DNA from: Oceanobacillus neutriphilus
Lineage (GTDB): Bacteria; Bacillota; Bacilli; Bacillales; Amphibacillaceae
NCBI RefSeq assembly: GCF_014645515.1
Contig: NZ_BMLW01000009.1
Location: 48,431-112,430, forward strand
DNA length: 64,000 bases
Direction: 5' to 3'
The notes below the pieces were generated by a model. It had not been told where the DNA came from, ran no database searches, and saw nothing but the letters and a program-made list of their open reading frames with translations. Below are positions 43,286 to 52,170 of this stretch, piece by piece (the stretch's first letter is position 1; every line of letters begins with the position of its first letter). A program made the position numbers and the translations under genes.

Positions 43286-44224
43286 TCAACCAATCCAAAA
43301 AGTAGACAGCCAAGCGATAAATGGAATAGTCCCCAAAGCAAGTAAGGTGGAAAACACGGATGTCACGACTGCATCCTGTTCTTTATCCGTATAGCGGGAA
43401 AATAGAACTGCGGAGAGCATGAATGTTGGCATAGATGCAAGGATTACTAATATATTTTTAAGCATCAGCTCTATCGGCAAGAATGAGAGAATAAACATAA
43501 ATATAATAGGAAGCAGCAGCAGTTTCCACGCTAAAGGCATCCACAATTCACGGAAAAATAAAGGCTGTTTGCTGCGGAAAAGGTCTGGCAGACTAAAACC
43601 GACATAAAGCATAGCCATTGGGGCAGCCAATGCAGAGAGCATACCGGCCAAATCTTTCATTAAAACTGGGGCCTCCCATCCGCTGAATGCAAAAACCAGT
43701 CCAAAGCTGATAGCAATTAAAGGCATATTTATAAGCGCTTTTAAATGTCGCCATTCAAAACGGTCTTCACTTTGCAGCAGATAGATCCCCAGTGAGAAAA
43801 CAACTACATCCAGCCCTGCATCAAAAATAGCAGCAAGCAGACCGCCGATTGGACCGAAGATCGCTGCACATAATGGAATGCCGATAAATCCAGAATTGCC
43901 GATAGCAGCAAGTAAAGCGAGCTGTTTTGATTTTGTCATAGAAAAACCGATGATTTTTCCGAATAAGAAACAAATACCAACGGCTAAAACATTAAAGCTG
44001 ACACTGAATATAAACATTAGAACAACCTGATGTAACACGTCATCTGTTAATTCAGTATTAAACACACCATTTAAAATAATAAATGGAACGGCAACATTAA
44101 TAATAACGCTCATAAACAGTTGTTTTGCTTCATATGTAATTGTATTTTTCAGGGCAACCAATGCACCAATGAACAAAATAAGCCCCATCATCATGACTGT
44201 TAAGGCGACAGTGATAACATCCAT
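43286..44224 (-). CDS. AEC-family transporter (auxin efflux carrier fold)
   Basis: The 312-residue protein has about ten hydrophobic segments in two inverted halves. GNSGFIGIPLCAAIFGPIGGLLAAIFD in the middle and MLSALAAPMAMLYVGFSL are typical of AEC proteins in Firmicutes, which carry organic acids such as malate. The substrate here is unknown. AAAGGAG precedes the ATG. It is divergent from the acetyltransferase gene. A second AEC gene lies at 51.2 kb on the other strand; the two differ clearly and are not a recent duplication. Confidence 0.85.
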   Translation of the reverse strand: MDVITVALTVMMMGLILFIGALVALKNTITYEAKQLFMSVIINVAVPFIILNGVFNTELTDDVLHQVVLMFIFSVSFNVLAVGICFLFGKIIGFSMTKSKQLALLAAIGNSGFIGIPLCAAIFGPIGGLLAAIFDAGLDVVVFSLGIYLLQSEDRFEWRHLKALINMPLIAISFGLVFAFSGWEAPVLMKDLAGMLSALAAPMAMLYVGFSLPDLFRSKQPLFFRELWMPLAWKLLLLPIIFMFILSFLPIELMLKNILVILASMPTFMLSAVLFSRYTDKEQDAVVTSVFSTLLALGTIPFIAWLSTFWIG

Positions 44225-44338
44225 TTTAAGCTCCTTTGAATTTGAAAAAGTTGGTATACTATAATCAATATATAATTCCTAATGTTAGAAGAATTACAGA
44301 AAAGAAACAAGTCTATTTCATAAAAAGGAGTGGAAAAT

Positions 44339-44791
44339 ATGATTCGTCAGTTACTTGCAGAAGATGTATTGCCTATGAATCTGTTATTACTCGCAGATCC
44401 GTCAGAAAGATTAGTCCGTGAATATACATCAAGAGGAATTTGCTATCTGCTGGAGAAAGAAGAAAAGATTATTGGAGTATACGTTCTTCTGCCGACAAGG
44501 CCGGATACAGTGGAGCTCGTAAATATCGCTGTTGATGAAGATTATCATGGACAAGGATGGGGAAAACAGCTGGTAATGCACGCTATTCAGGAGGCGAAAA
44601 AGCAAAATTACCGTACGATAGAAATTGGAACAGGTAATTCAGGAGTTACCCAGCTGGCACTGTATCAAAAATGCGGTTTCCGGATGGTGTCCATTGATCG
44701 TGACTTCTTTTTGCGTCATTATGATGAGCCGATATTTGAAAACGGAATACAGGTGGTAGATATGGTCCGATTGGAAATGGATCTGATGTAG
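44339..44791 (+). CDS. GNAT acetyltransferase, YvbK-like
   Basis: The 150-residue protein has the acetyl-CoA loop VDEDYHGQGWGKQLVMHAI, preceded by the beta-4 strand ELVNIA. A family-specific C-terminus IDRDFFLRHYDEPIFENG resembles YvbK of Bacillus subtilis. I use the ATG at 44339 because AAGGAG lies 8 bases before it; an upstream GTG at 44330 overlaps that site. The acceptor substrate is unknown. A tight terminator follows. Confidence 0.85.
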   Translation: MIRQLLAEDVLPMNLLLLADPSERLVREYTSRGICYLLEKEEKIIGVYVLLPTRPDTVELVNIAVDEDYHGQGWGKQLVMHAIQEAKKQNYRTIEIGTGNSGVTQLALYQKCGFRMVSIDRDFFLRHYDEPIFENGIQVVDMVRLEMDLM

Positions 44792-44793
44792 AG

Positions 44794-44838
44794 AAAAAGA
44801 TGCTGAATGTGTATGAAACACACCTGGCATCTTTTTTG
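44794..44838. terminator. Terminator between convergent acetyltransferase and hydroxylase genes
   Basis: AAAAAGATGC pairs with GCATCTTTTTT, with an inner TGT with ACA. It also has a T-run on the minus strand and so can serve both genes. Confidence 0.85.
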
Positions 44839-44841
44839 TAA

Positions 44842-46155
44842 TTATGATTTTTTCATTTCAAATTGCTGGAAGACTGCCTGATTTGGTGTCGGATAGATTT
44901 CCTTGCCAGCAATGGAATTGATAATTTTTTGATTGCGTAATACTGACAATCCAAGGTTTGTGGCACTGGATCCATGAGAATGCTCAATATTTGTTAAGGT
45001 ATAAATCTGGTTTTTACGGGAGTCTTTAAAAACAAGCCGATAATCTGCTGTCACGCGAAAACTTTTTTCATCCTCCCATTCTATTTTCTCATGAAAATTG
45101 TCCAGCCATTCTGGGAGATGCGGTTTATATCCGGTTGCAAGAATAACTTTGTCGGCAGGATAATTAAATTTTTCTCCTTTTTGCCATTGCTCACATTGGA
45201 GGCTGTAGCTTTCTCCTTTTGAATCGGCTCGTGCTTCAATTGCATTTACTGCAGTATTAGTCTGGATAGTGACCTGATCTAAAGAAGACTCAATCGAGCG
45301 GTTATAGAGCAGCTCATAAATCTTTTCCAGCAGCTTAGGATCAATCCCATTCCGGATAGTACTTAAGTTTTCAAGTGATTCCATCCGATCTTTCATTGCC
45401 AGATTATGAAAGTAATCAATATACTCAGGAGAAAATACTTCTCTGCCCAGACCAGTATCCTCCTTCTGGAAAATTCCGCTGGAACGCGTAAACCAGGTTA
45501 AATCGTATCCGCAGTCTTTTTGATCCTTTAATAAATCATAAAATACCTCTGATGCACTTTGCCCTGAGCCAACAATTATAATGGAGCTTCCTTGCCTGAA
45601 ATCATTCTGAAAATAAGTATAGCGGCTGGTGTGCGTAATATCCTCCTCCGGGAAACCTTGTAATGCTTCTGGAATATTTGGTATGCTGCCTGTTCCTAAA
45701 ATAATATGTTTTGCATAATGTATTTCTTCACAGCTATCCTCTATGGATTGAACTGTAACTGCATAACACAATTCACCCGGTTCCTCTTTCACATCTGTTA
45801 CACATTTTCCAAACTGACAATTGTTTAATTCTGAAGCAACCCATTTACAATAAGTATTGTATTCCTCTCTGGGAATGGTGAAACGGTTAAAAAAGAAAAA
45901 GGAATACATCCGATGATGCTCGTGAAGATAATTTAAATAAGAAAAACGGTTTGTAGGATCTGCAAATGTCACAAGGTCTGCGATAAATGGTGTTTGCAAG
46001 TCCATCCCTTCTAACAGCATTCCCGGATGCCAATCAAAAGAAGCCTCCTGCTCAAAAAATAAAATGTCTGCTTCTTGCAAATCATTTGTTAAAGCAGCAA
46101 GACTTAAATTAAATGGACCGATTCCAATACCAATAGCATCATATATTTTGTTCAT
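44842..46155 (-). CDS. Siderophore-type N-hydroxylating monooxygenase (lysine/ornithine)
   Basis: The 437-residue protein belongs to the flavin-dependent N-hydroxylases (IucD/PvdA/SidA). The FAD-binding motif is GIGIGPFNLSLAAL at residues 9-22, the NADPH-binding motif is IIVGSGQSASEVF near residue 190, and ATGYKPHLPEWL lies near residue 345. LLEGMDLQTPFIADLVTFADP is a family hallmark. These enzymes hydroxylate the side-chain amine of lysine or ornithine as the first step of a hydroxamate siderophore. No siderophore synthetase or transporter is next to it in the window, so it is an orphan here. GGAGGAG precedes the ATG. Confidence 0.88.
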   Translation of the reverse strand: MNKIYDAIGIGIGPFNLSLAALTNDLQEADILFFEQEASFDWHPGMLLEGMDLQTPFIADLVTFADPTNRFSYLNYLHEHHRMYSFFFFNRFTIPREEYNTYCKWVASELNNCQFGKCVTDVKEEPGELCYAVTVQSIEDSCEEIHYAKHIILGTGSIPNIPEALQGFPEEDITHTSRYTYFQNDFRQGSSIIIVGSGQSASEVFYDLLKDQKDCGYDLTWFTRSSGIFQKEDTGLGREVFSPEYIDYFHNLAMKDRMESLENLSTIRNGIDPKLLEKIYELLYNRSIESSLDQVTIQTNTAVNAIEARADSKGESYSLQCEQWQKGEKFNYPADKVILATGYKPHLPEWLDNFHEKIEWEDEKSFRVTADYRLVFKDSRKNQIYTLTNIEHSHGSSATNLGLSVLRNQKIINSIAGKEIYPTPNQAVFQQFEMKKS

Positions 46156-46389
46156 TGTCGCTCCTCCGCCTTTGTTGGTAGTTTGAATTGTTTACTGCGT
46201 TTTAAAGTATTTTTAGAACTTTCTTTTGACAGAAGTGTTGTTAAAGAATAGAAGTATACTATCTTTTTCCCTGTCCCCGTGAAAATAAACGCCAGGCTTT
46301 CTCAGCGAATTCTCATTTTTCTCTAAGGACATTATAAGAGGCTGTCAGGTAAACTGGTAATTGTTAATAGCTCAAGGAGGTTTTTACCA

Positions 46390-46728
46390 ATGAAAACAAT
46401 TTTATTATCGACAGCAGCAGGAGCATTATTACTAACAGGAATCTATGCTAACACAGGAGAAGCGGAAGAACTTACAGAAGATAATGAAGTAATGACTCTT
46501 GAAGAAGAAACAGGGGAAGATGCACTGAAAGAAATGGAAGTGATTCAAAATCAAATTCCAACAGGAAATGATTCTGTTCAAGTTGTGGAGGATAATCCAT
46601 ATAAACGTATTTTATTTATTGGTGATGATGCTAATCAGAAAAAATACAAAACGATTTTTATTAAAGATACGAACCGGTTAAAGATTATTGATTTAAGTGG
46701 CGGACAAATTTTTAATGAAATTATTTAA
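46390..46728 (+). CDS. Small secreted acidic protein, unknown
   Basis: The 112-residue protein has a signal peptide (MKTILLSTAAGALLLTG, cleavage likely after a YANTGEA-like site) followed by a very acidic stretch (residues 25-60). A C-terminal half with strand-forming segments (YKRILFIGDDANQKKYKTIF) follows. No family is recognised. A strong CAAGGAGG precedes the ATG and a tight terminator follows, so it is a single-gene unit that is probably well expressed. Confidence 0.65.
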   Translation: MKTILLSTAAGALLLTGIYANTGEAEELTEDNEVMTLEEETGEDALKEMEVIQNQIPTGNDSVQVVEDNPYKRILFIGDDANQKKYKTIFIKDTNRLKIIDLSGGQIFNEII

Positions 46729-46741
46729 AATAAGGTAAGAT

Positions 46742-46774
46742 AAACCCATCTTAGGCTGATTTAAGATGGGTTTT
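46742..46774 (+). terminator. Terminator of the small secreted protein gene
   Basis: AAACCCATCTTA pairs with TAAGATGGGTTT around a short loop and is followed by TAG. It lies just before the MerR promoter. Confidence 0.85.
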
Positions 46775-46793
46775 AGTATAAATTAAAAAATCC

Positions 46794-46824
46794 TTGACCT
46801 TTACGCTGCGTAAATCTCTATATT
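46794..46824 (+). promoter_or_regulatory. MerR-type promoter and operator
   Basis: TTGACC and TATATT are separated by 19 bases. In the spacer is a perfect palindrome, TTTACG-ctg-CGTAAA (46800-46814). A 19-base spacer with a central dyad is the hallmark of promoters that MerR proteins activate by distorting DNA. It lies 25 bases before the merR-like start, so autoregulation is likely. Confidence 0.75.
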
Positions 46825-46848
46825 AGAAATTGAAGGGAGGTAAAAGGA

Positions 46849-47610
46849 ATGAAATATTCTATCAAACAAGTAGCTGATATGTCAGGTATCAGTACACGAA
46901 CACTCAGGTATTATGATCAAATTGATTTATTAAAGCCTGCAGAGCTTTCCGATTCAGGGTACCGGATTTATGGAGAAGAAGAATTAAATAGGCTGCAGCA
47001 AATTCTTCTCTACCGTTCTTTAGGAATGAAGCTGGAGCAGATTCAATCGGTACTGGATGATCCAGCGTTTCATACACTCACTGCATTGGAGGAGCATCAG
47101 CGCAAACTGGAAGCAGAGAAAGAAAAGTTAAATCAATTGTTAGCCACTGTGAGAAAAACAATTCAATATACAAAGGGAGAGATTATGATGACAGCGGAAG
47201 AAAAATTTGCAGGATTTAAAAAAGAACGTCTGGAAGAGAATGAAAGACTATATGGGGAAGAAATCAGAGAAAAATATGGTAAGGAAACAATTGATAAATC
47301 GAATGAAAAATTTATGAACCTCAGCGAAGCGGATTTTCAGGAAATGCAAAGAATAGAAGAGGCATTATTTGCGAAAATGGACCAATTAGCAAAAACAAAA
47401 GATTTGAATGCTCCAGAAGCTGAAGAAGTGTATGAGCTTCATAAAGAATGGCTGATGTATTCATGGCCGAATTATTCTGCAGAAGCGCATAAAGGCTTGG
47501 TACAAATGTATTTAGCAGATGAACGGTTTGCAAAATATTATAATGACCGTGCAGGAAAAGAGATTGTTTCTCTCTTACATGATGCAGTTGTTAAATATGC
47601 GGAGGATTAA
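46849..47610 (+). CDS. MerR-family regulator with TipAS-like sensor domain
   Basis: The 253-residue protein has an N-terminal winged helix (IKQVADMSGISTRTLRYYDQIDLL), a YRIY wing, and a dimerising coiled coil (about residues 75-115). A C-terminal TipAS-type domain (residues 130-250) follows, with many aromatic and acidic residues, e.g. EWLMYSWPNYSAEAHKGL. The Mta/TipAL group senses lipophilic drugs and activates its own gene and others. GGGAGG precedes the ATG. The promoter has the diagnostic 19-base spacer. No pump gene is adjacent, so its targets may lie elsewhere. Confidence 0.9.
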   Translation: MKYSIKQVADMSGISTRTLRYYDQIDLLKPAELSDSGYRIYGEEELNRLQQILLYRSLGMKLEQIQSVLDDPAFHTLTALEEHQRKLEAEKEKLNQLLATVRKTIQYTKGEIMMTAEEKFAGFKKERLEENERLYGEEIREKYGKETIDKSNEKFMNLSEADFQEMQRIEEALFAKMDQLAKTKDLNAPEAEEVYELHKEWLMYSWPNYSAEAHKGLVQMYLADERFAKYYNDRAGKEIVSLLHDAVVKYAED

Positions 47611-47615
47611 TTGAT

Positions 47616-47649
47616 AAAAATGGGAGGCAAAGATGCTTCCCATTTTTTT
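47616..47649 (+). terminator. Terminator of the MerR gene
   Basis: AAAAATGGGA pairs with TCCCATTTTT, with an inner GGC-GCT extension, followed by two more T. Confidence 0.88.
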
Positions 47650-47661
47650 GTTCTTAATTGT

Positions 47662-47720
47662 TTGACATTCTTTTTCTTTTGATTATAATAATTAGTAATT
47701 ATAAAATTACAAATTACTGA
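47662..47720 (+). promoter_or_regulatory. Promoter and operator-like dyad of the NAD operon
   Basis: TTGACA (47662-47667) and TATAAT (47684-47689) are 16 bases apart, a near-consensus promoter. Just downstream, AGTAATT (47694-47700) and AATTACT (47712-47718) form an inverted repeat centred 11 bases apart. It lies where a repressor would block transcription start. NrtR, encoded first in the operon, is the obvious candidate. Confidence 0.65.
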
Positions 47721-47752
47721 TTGTGATATTCATTGGAGGTGAAAAATACAAA

Positions 47753-48529
47753 ATGGAGAATAAATCAAAATACATTACACCGGATGGTTATACGAGTGAT
47801 ATTGCTGTATTTACCATTGTTTCTGAAAACGCTGAAGCAAAAGAACAGCGTAAAAAAGAACCTCCAAAGAAAATATTGAAGCTTTTGTTGATCAAAAGGG
47901 CTAAAATAGATGCAGAAGGCAACCCTAATATGGAAGCTGGCAAGTGGGCTTTGCCCGGCGGGTTTGTTGATGCCAAAAGAAGGGAAACTGCTTTACAGGC
48001 AGCAGCAAGAGAGTTAAAAGAGGAAACAGGAATTGATCATGTTTTTCTGAAGCATTTTGGAACATATGATGCGTGGGGAAGAGACCCGCGCGGTTGGATT
48101 ATATCAAATGCACATTATGCGATTGTGCCGGAATTTCAGCTTGAAAGTAGAGCGGCGGCGGATGATGCAGAGGAAGTCGAGTTGTTCTCATTGGAAGAAA
48201 TAAAGCAGCTCTCTTTAGCATTCGACCATCAAAAAATAATTGCAGATGCTGTGTCATTGATTGAGTGGGATATGCACCATTCAACAGTCGCGAGAAACTT
48301 TTTGCCCAAGGAATTTACGTTATCTGAATTACAGCGTGTACTGATGACTGTATCTGATCATTCCAGAATTACAAATACATCTGTATTCTTTGGCAAAGCA
48401 CCTAAGTTACCTTTTCTGGAAAAGGTTGTCGATACGAATGGGAACTTAAAGAAAACAGAACGGAATTCATTCAGGCCATCTCAGTTATATCGATTTAATG
48501 ATAATATTGTTTTCTCATCTATTTGGTAA
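47753..48529 (+). CDS. nrtR: Nudix-domain protein, NrtR-like NAD-metabolism regulator
   Basis: The 258-residue protein has an N-terminal Nudix domain (about residues 15-150) with box GGFVDAKRRETALQAAARELKEETG, followed by a winged-helix C-terminal domain (SELQRVLMTVSDHSRITNTSVF, FRPSQLYRF). This is the NrtR architecture, in which ADP-ribose-type ligands relieve repression of NAD genes. The catalytic Nudix Glu residues are intact, so it may also hydrolyse. It precedes pncB and nadE. The ATG at 47753 follows GGAGGTGA by 10 bases; an earlier in-frame GTG lacks a ribosome site. Confidence 0.8.
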   Translation: MENKSKYITPDGYTSDIAVFTIVSENAEAKEQRKKEPPKKILKLLLIKRAKIDAEGNPNMEAGKWALPGGFVDAKRRETALQAAARELKEETGIDHVFLKHFGTYDAWGRDPRGWIISNAHYAIVPEFQLESRAAADDAEEVELFSLEEIKQLSLAFDHQKIIADAVSLIEWDMHHSTVARNFLPKEFTLSELQRVLMTVSDHSRITNTSVFFGKAPKLPFLEKVVDTNGNLKKTERNSFRPSQLYRFNDNIVFSSIW

Positions 48530-48569
48530 TAGAATGGGAGACATATAAACCCACAGGAGGAAATCGGAA

Positions 48570-50033
48570 ATGAATTATATAGATGACAGCTTAATGCTGC
48601 ACACAGATCTTTATCAAATAAATATGGCTGAAACATATTGGCATGATGGTATACATAACCGCAATGCGGTGTTTGATTTGTATTTTCGCAAGCTTCCATT
48701 TGGAAACGGCTATGGAGTATACGCGGGATTAGAAAGAATCATCGAGTATTTACACAATTTCCGTTTCAGTGAATCTGATTTAACCTATTTAAAGGACCTG
48801 GGCTATAAAGAAGATTTTATTGATCATTTACGCGGTCTCCGGTTTACAGGTTCTTTGAAATCAATGCGTGAAGGGGAAATTGTTTTTGCGAATGAGCCGA
48901 TTGTCCGGGTAGAAGCTCCTTTAGAAGAAGCACAGCTGTTGGAAACGGCTTTATTAAACATTGTGAATTACCAAACACTTATTGCTACAAAAGCTTCACG
49001 AATCAGACAGCTGGTCAGAGATCATCCGGTAATGGAATTTGGCACACGAAGAGCACAGGAAATGGATGCTGCTGTATGGGGGACGAGAGCAGCATATATT
49101 GGCGGTTTCAATGCAACAAGCAATGTCCGCGCCGGTAAGTTATTTGGAATTCCTGTATCTGGTACACATGCACATTCAATGGTTCAAGCTTATCGTGATG
49201 AATATGTTGCCTTTAAAAAATATGCAGAGCGTCATCGTGAATGTGTCTTCTTAGTAGATACCTACGATACACTTTATTCTGGTGTTCCTAATGCTATTAA
49301 AGTAGCTAAAGAATTAGGAGATAAAATTGATTTTAAAGGTCTTCGGATTGATAGCGGTGACCTGGCATATTTGTCCAAGGAAGCCAGAAGAATGATGGAT
49401 GAAGCCGGATTTACCAACGCAAAAATTTATGTCTCCAATGATTTAGATGAATACACCATAGCAAGTCTTCAGGCTCAGCATGCGCAGATTGATGTTTGGG
49501 GAATCGGGACAAAACTGATTACAGCATATGATCAGCCGGCGCTTGGAGCGGTTTATAAGCTGGTATCTATTGAGGATGAACAAGGAGAAATGGTCGATAC
49601 GATTAAATTATCTGGCAACCCTGAAAAGATGACAACACCAGGGAAGAAAAAAGTTTACCGGATTATTAATAAAGGGAACCATCATACGGAAGGTGATTAT
49701 CTGGCATTAGAGGATGAAGACCCTAATCAGGAAGCGGAAATTATGCTTTTCCATCCAATTCATACGTATTATAAGAAAATGGTTTCCAATTTTGACGCAG
49801 TTGACCTGCATCATGAGATCGTGGTGAATGGCGAAATCGTCTATGAATGCCCGAGTTTACTGCATGTACAAAATTATGCGAAAAAACAGCTTCAGCTATT
49901 CTGGGACGAATATAAACGGACAAACTATCCGGCTGAATATCCTGTTGATTTAAGTATAAAACTATGGAATAACAAGATGGAGCATATTGAAAATGTGAAG
50001 AAACAAGTGAAGCAGCAGGATCAAAATCTTTAG
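48570..50033 (+). CDS. pncB: Nicotinate phosphoribosyltransferase
   Basis: The 487-residue enzyme converts nicotinate and PRPP to nicotinate mononucleotide in NAD salvage. Motifs include HTDLYQINMAETYW at the N-terminus, EFGTRRAQEMDAAVWGTRAAYIGGFNATSN with the phosphoribosyl-binding residues, and the catalytic-loop region GTHAHSMVQAY with the phosphorylatable His. Its length suits the bacterial type of about 490 residues. AGGAGG precedes the ATG. It is second in the NAD operon. Confidence 0.92.
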   Translation: MNYIDDSLMLHTDLYQINMAETYWHDGIHNRNAVFDLYFRKLPFGNGYGVYAGLERIIEYLHNFRFSESDLTYLKDLGYKEDFIDHLRGLRFTGSLKSMREGEIVFANEPIVRVEAPLEEAQLLETALLNIVNYQTLIATKASRIRQLVRDHPVMEFGTRRAQEMDAAVWGTRAAYIGGFNATSNVRAGKLFGIPVSGTHAHSMVQAYRDEYVAFKKYAERHRECVFLVDTYDTLYSGVPNAIKVAKELGDKIDFKGLRIDSGDLAYLSKEARRMMDEAGFTNAKIYVSNDLDEYTIASLQAQHAQIDVWGIGTKLITAYDQPALGAVYKLVSIEDEQGEMVDTIKLSGNPEKMTTPGKKKVYRIINKGNHHTEGDYLALEDEDPNQEAEIMLFHPIHTYYKKMVSNFDAVDLHHEIVVNGEIVYECPSLLHVQNYAKKQLQLFWDEYKRTNYPAEYPVDLSIKLWNNKMEHIENVKKQVKQQDQNL

Positions 50034-50194
50034 TTCCATGTCAGAAAAGTATCATTTGCAGCAGAAGTTCCCGGTTATGCGGGTAACTCCGGCATCAACT
50101 GCAAAACAGATAAAAATTCAGTAAGCCAAGTGAAAAAACTGTTGATTTACTAAAACAGGTGAATACGGAGTTTCTAATAAAGGAGTGTCTATAA

Positions 50195-51022
50195 ATGAGT
50201 GAATTACAGCAATCCGTTATCAAAGCATTACATGTAAAACCAGAAATTGATCCAAAAGAAGAAATCCGTAAGCGTATTGATTTTATGAAGGATTATTTGC
50301 GCAAATTCAGTTTTGCAAACGGCTTTGTTCTTGGAATATCAGGCGGTCAGGATTCAACATTACTTTCAAAATTAGCCCAATTGACGGCTGATGAATTAAA
50401 CATGGAGCATGAAGAGCAATCTTATCAATTTATTGGCGTAAAGCTTCCATATGGAAAACAAGGCGATGCGGATGATGTGGAAGATGCAATTCAGTTTATA
50501 CAGCCTTCGAAGGTATTGACAGTAAATATTAAAGAAGCTGTGGATGCAAGCGACAAAGCATTACGTGAAGCAGGTATAACGATCAGCGACTTTCTAAAAG
50601 GAAATGAAAAAGCACGAGAGCGCATGAAGGTACAATATAGTATCGCCGGTATGAATAATTGCTTTGTATTAGGAACAGACCATGCGGCAGAAGCAATTAC
50701 CGGATTCTTTACAAAGCATGGAGATGGAGCCTGCGATCTTGCACCGCTCGAGGGTTTAAATAAACGACAGGGAAAACAAATATTAAAAGAATTAGGCTGT
50801 CCTGAGCATCTTTATATGAAGAAGCCTACCGCTGATTTAGAGGATGAACGTCCGGCTTTAGCGGATGAAGAAGCATTAGGTGTGACTTATGAAGAAGTAG
50901 ATGATTATTTAGAAGGTAAAGAAGTGTCTCAGGAAGCAAAAGAAGTTATTGAAGCTCACTATATCAAAACGATGCATAAACGTGAGCCGATTGCCTCCAT
51001 TTATAATGATTGGTGGAAATAA
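50195..51022 (+). CDS. nadE: NH3-dependent NAD(+) synthetase
   Basis: The 275-residue protein is an ATP pyrophosphatase-fold enzyme that amidates nicotinate adenine dinucleotide to NAD. The P-loop is [15 protein letters not shown] at about residues 47-61, and [38 protein letters not shown] is the diagnostic central block. The length matches NadE of Bacillus subtilis (272 residues), which uses ammonia. AAAGGAG precedes the ATG. The 161-base gap after pncB has only a degenerate hairpin (TTTGCAG with CTGCAAA). Confidence 0.95.
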   Translation: MSELQQSVIKALHVKPEIDPKEEIRKRIDFMKDYLRKFSFANGFVLGISGGQDSTLLSKLAQLTADELNMEHEEQSYQFIGVKLPYGKQGDADDVEDAIQFIQPSKVLTVNIKEAVDASDKALREAGITISDFLKGNEKARERMKVQYSIAGMNNCFVLGTDHAAEAITGFFTKHGDGACDLAPLEGLNKRQGKQILKELGCPEHLYMKKPTADLEDERPALADEEALGVTYEEVDDYLEGKEVSQEAKEVIEAHYIKTMHKREPIASIYNDWWK

Positions 51023-51167
51023 TGGCAGAGAGCGGATGTATACGACAAAGCAGGTAAATAAAGATTTAATAAAGCATCGAAACAGCAGTGATAAGTAGTC
51101 ATTTATCACATGTTTTCCACCTTATGAATAATCTGTAATGGTAGGTTAATGAGGAAGGTGGAAGGGC

Positions 51168-52109
51168 ATGGATACATTATTTACATTAGCATACGAGATT
51201 GGTTCCCTGTATGTAATTGTCGCCATCGGCTGGATTATAAGACGTACAGGTCTGATTTCTGAGCATGGTCAGCGTGCGTTTACTACACTATTATTATATG
51301 TCGCTTTACCTTGTCTGATTATCAGCTCTATGCACATGCCTTTCCAATATGAACAAGCTTATGGTGCCCTGGTTATGTTTGTCCTTTCCATCTATATTAT
51401 GGGAGGGACCCTTTTTTTAAGCAGATTTATTACTGGAAAATTAACGCTTTCGACGAATCGGAGAGCGGTATTTGAAAATGTTATTTTGTTTGGGAATCAA
51501 GGATTTATAGGGATGGTAATTATTTTGCAGTTGTTTGGGCAGGAGGGAGTACTCTTTGCCTCTGTATTTAATTTAATTTATTATATTCTAATTTGGACAT
51601 ATGCGATTTATATTATGAATCCAGAAGAGCTCCCTGATTCCAAAGTGATGTTTATCTTAAAAAATCCCGGCTTTTTAGCAACAATAGCTGGCTTTGTTTT
51701 ATTTGTTTTTCCAATTCAAATACCTGCTTTTATCATAGATCAAGTTGCAACCATCGGGCAGATGACAGTACCTCTATCCATGATTATGATTGGTATGATG
51801 ATTTCAACGGTATCTTTTTCTAAAGCGCTGGCGTATATGAAGGATATTTTTGTTTATATGGCTGTGTTTATCCGACTATTTATGTATCCAGTCCTCTTCT
51901 TTTTACCATTATTATTCTTCAATATTCCATTTGAATGGTTTATGATAGCATGCTTGCTTTCTGCTACTCCAAGTCCGGCAACGATAAGTATGTACGCACA
52001 AGTATATGGAGGAGATGTAGAATTCTCTGCAGTGGTGGTCTTTTTCTCTACACTTCTTTCTGTTGTTACTATTCCGCTTGTTTATTTCGTTTTCCTGTTA
52101 TTAATGTAA
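51168..52109 (+). CDS. AEC-family transporter (second copy)
   Basis: The 313-residue protein has about ten membrane segments and the AEC-type motif FGNQGFIGMVIILQLFGQEGVLFASVFNL in the middle. MTVPLSMIMIGMMIS and SATPSPATISMYAQVYGGD follow, both typical of the family. It is an uptake or efflux carrier for an organic anion, substrate unknown. AAGGTGGAAGG precedes the ATG. It follows nadE by 145 bases and might share its transcript, though no functional link is visible. It is only distantly similar to the AEC protein at 43.3 kb. Confidence 0.88.
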   Translation: MDTLFTLAYEIGSLYVIVAIGWIIRRTGLISEHGQRAFTTLLLYVALPCLIISSMHMPFQYEQAYGALVMFVLSIYIMGGTLFLSRFITGKLTLSTNRRAVFENVILFGNQGFIGMVIILQLFGQEGVLFASVFNLIYYILIWTYAIYIMNPEELPDSKVMFILKNPGFLATIAGFVLFVFPIQIPAFIIDQVATIGQMTVPLSMIMIGMMISTVSFSKALAYMKDIFVYMAVFIRLFMYPVLFFLPLLFFNIPFEWFMIACLLSATPSPATISMYAQVYGGDVEFSAVVVFFSTLLSVVTIPLVYFVFLLLM

Positions 52110-52129
52110 TGGAATAGGATTTCATTAAA

Positions 52130-52160
52130 AAAGAGAGGATAAACGAGCTTCCTCTCTTCA
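52130..52160. terminator. Terminator between convergent genes
   Basis: AAGAGAGGA pairs with TCCTCTCTT around a 10-base loop, with A and T-rich flanks on both sides, between the AEC gene and the minus-strand reductase. Confidence 0.82.
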
Positions 52161-52170
52161 TAAATATCTA

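Noticed and set aside
50034..50194. Hairpin in the pncB-nadE gap as a riboswitch
   Set aside because: Pairing is interrupted, there is no expression platform, and nothing matches a known NAD-sensing RNA.
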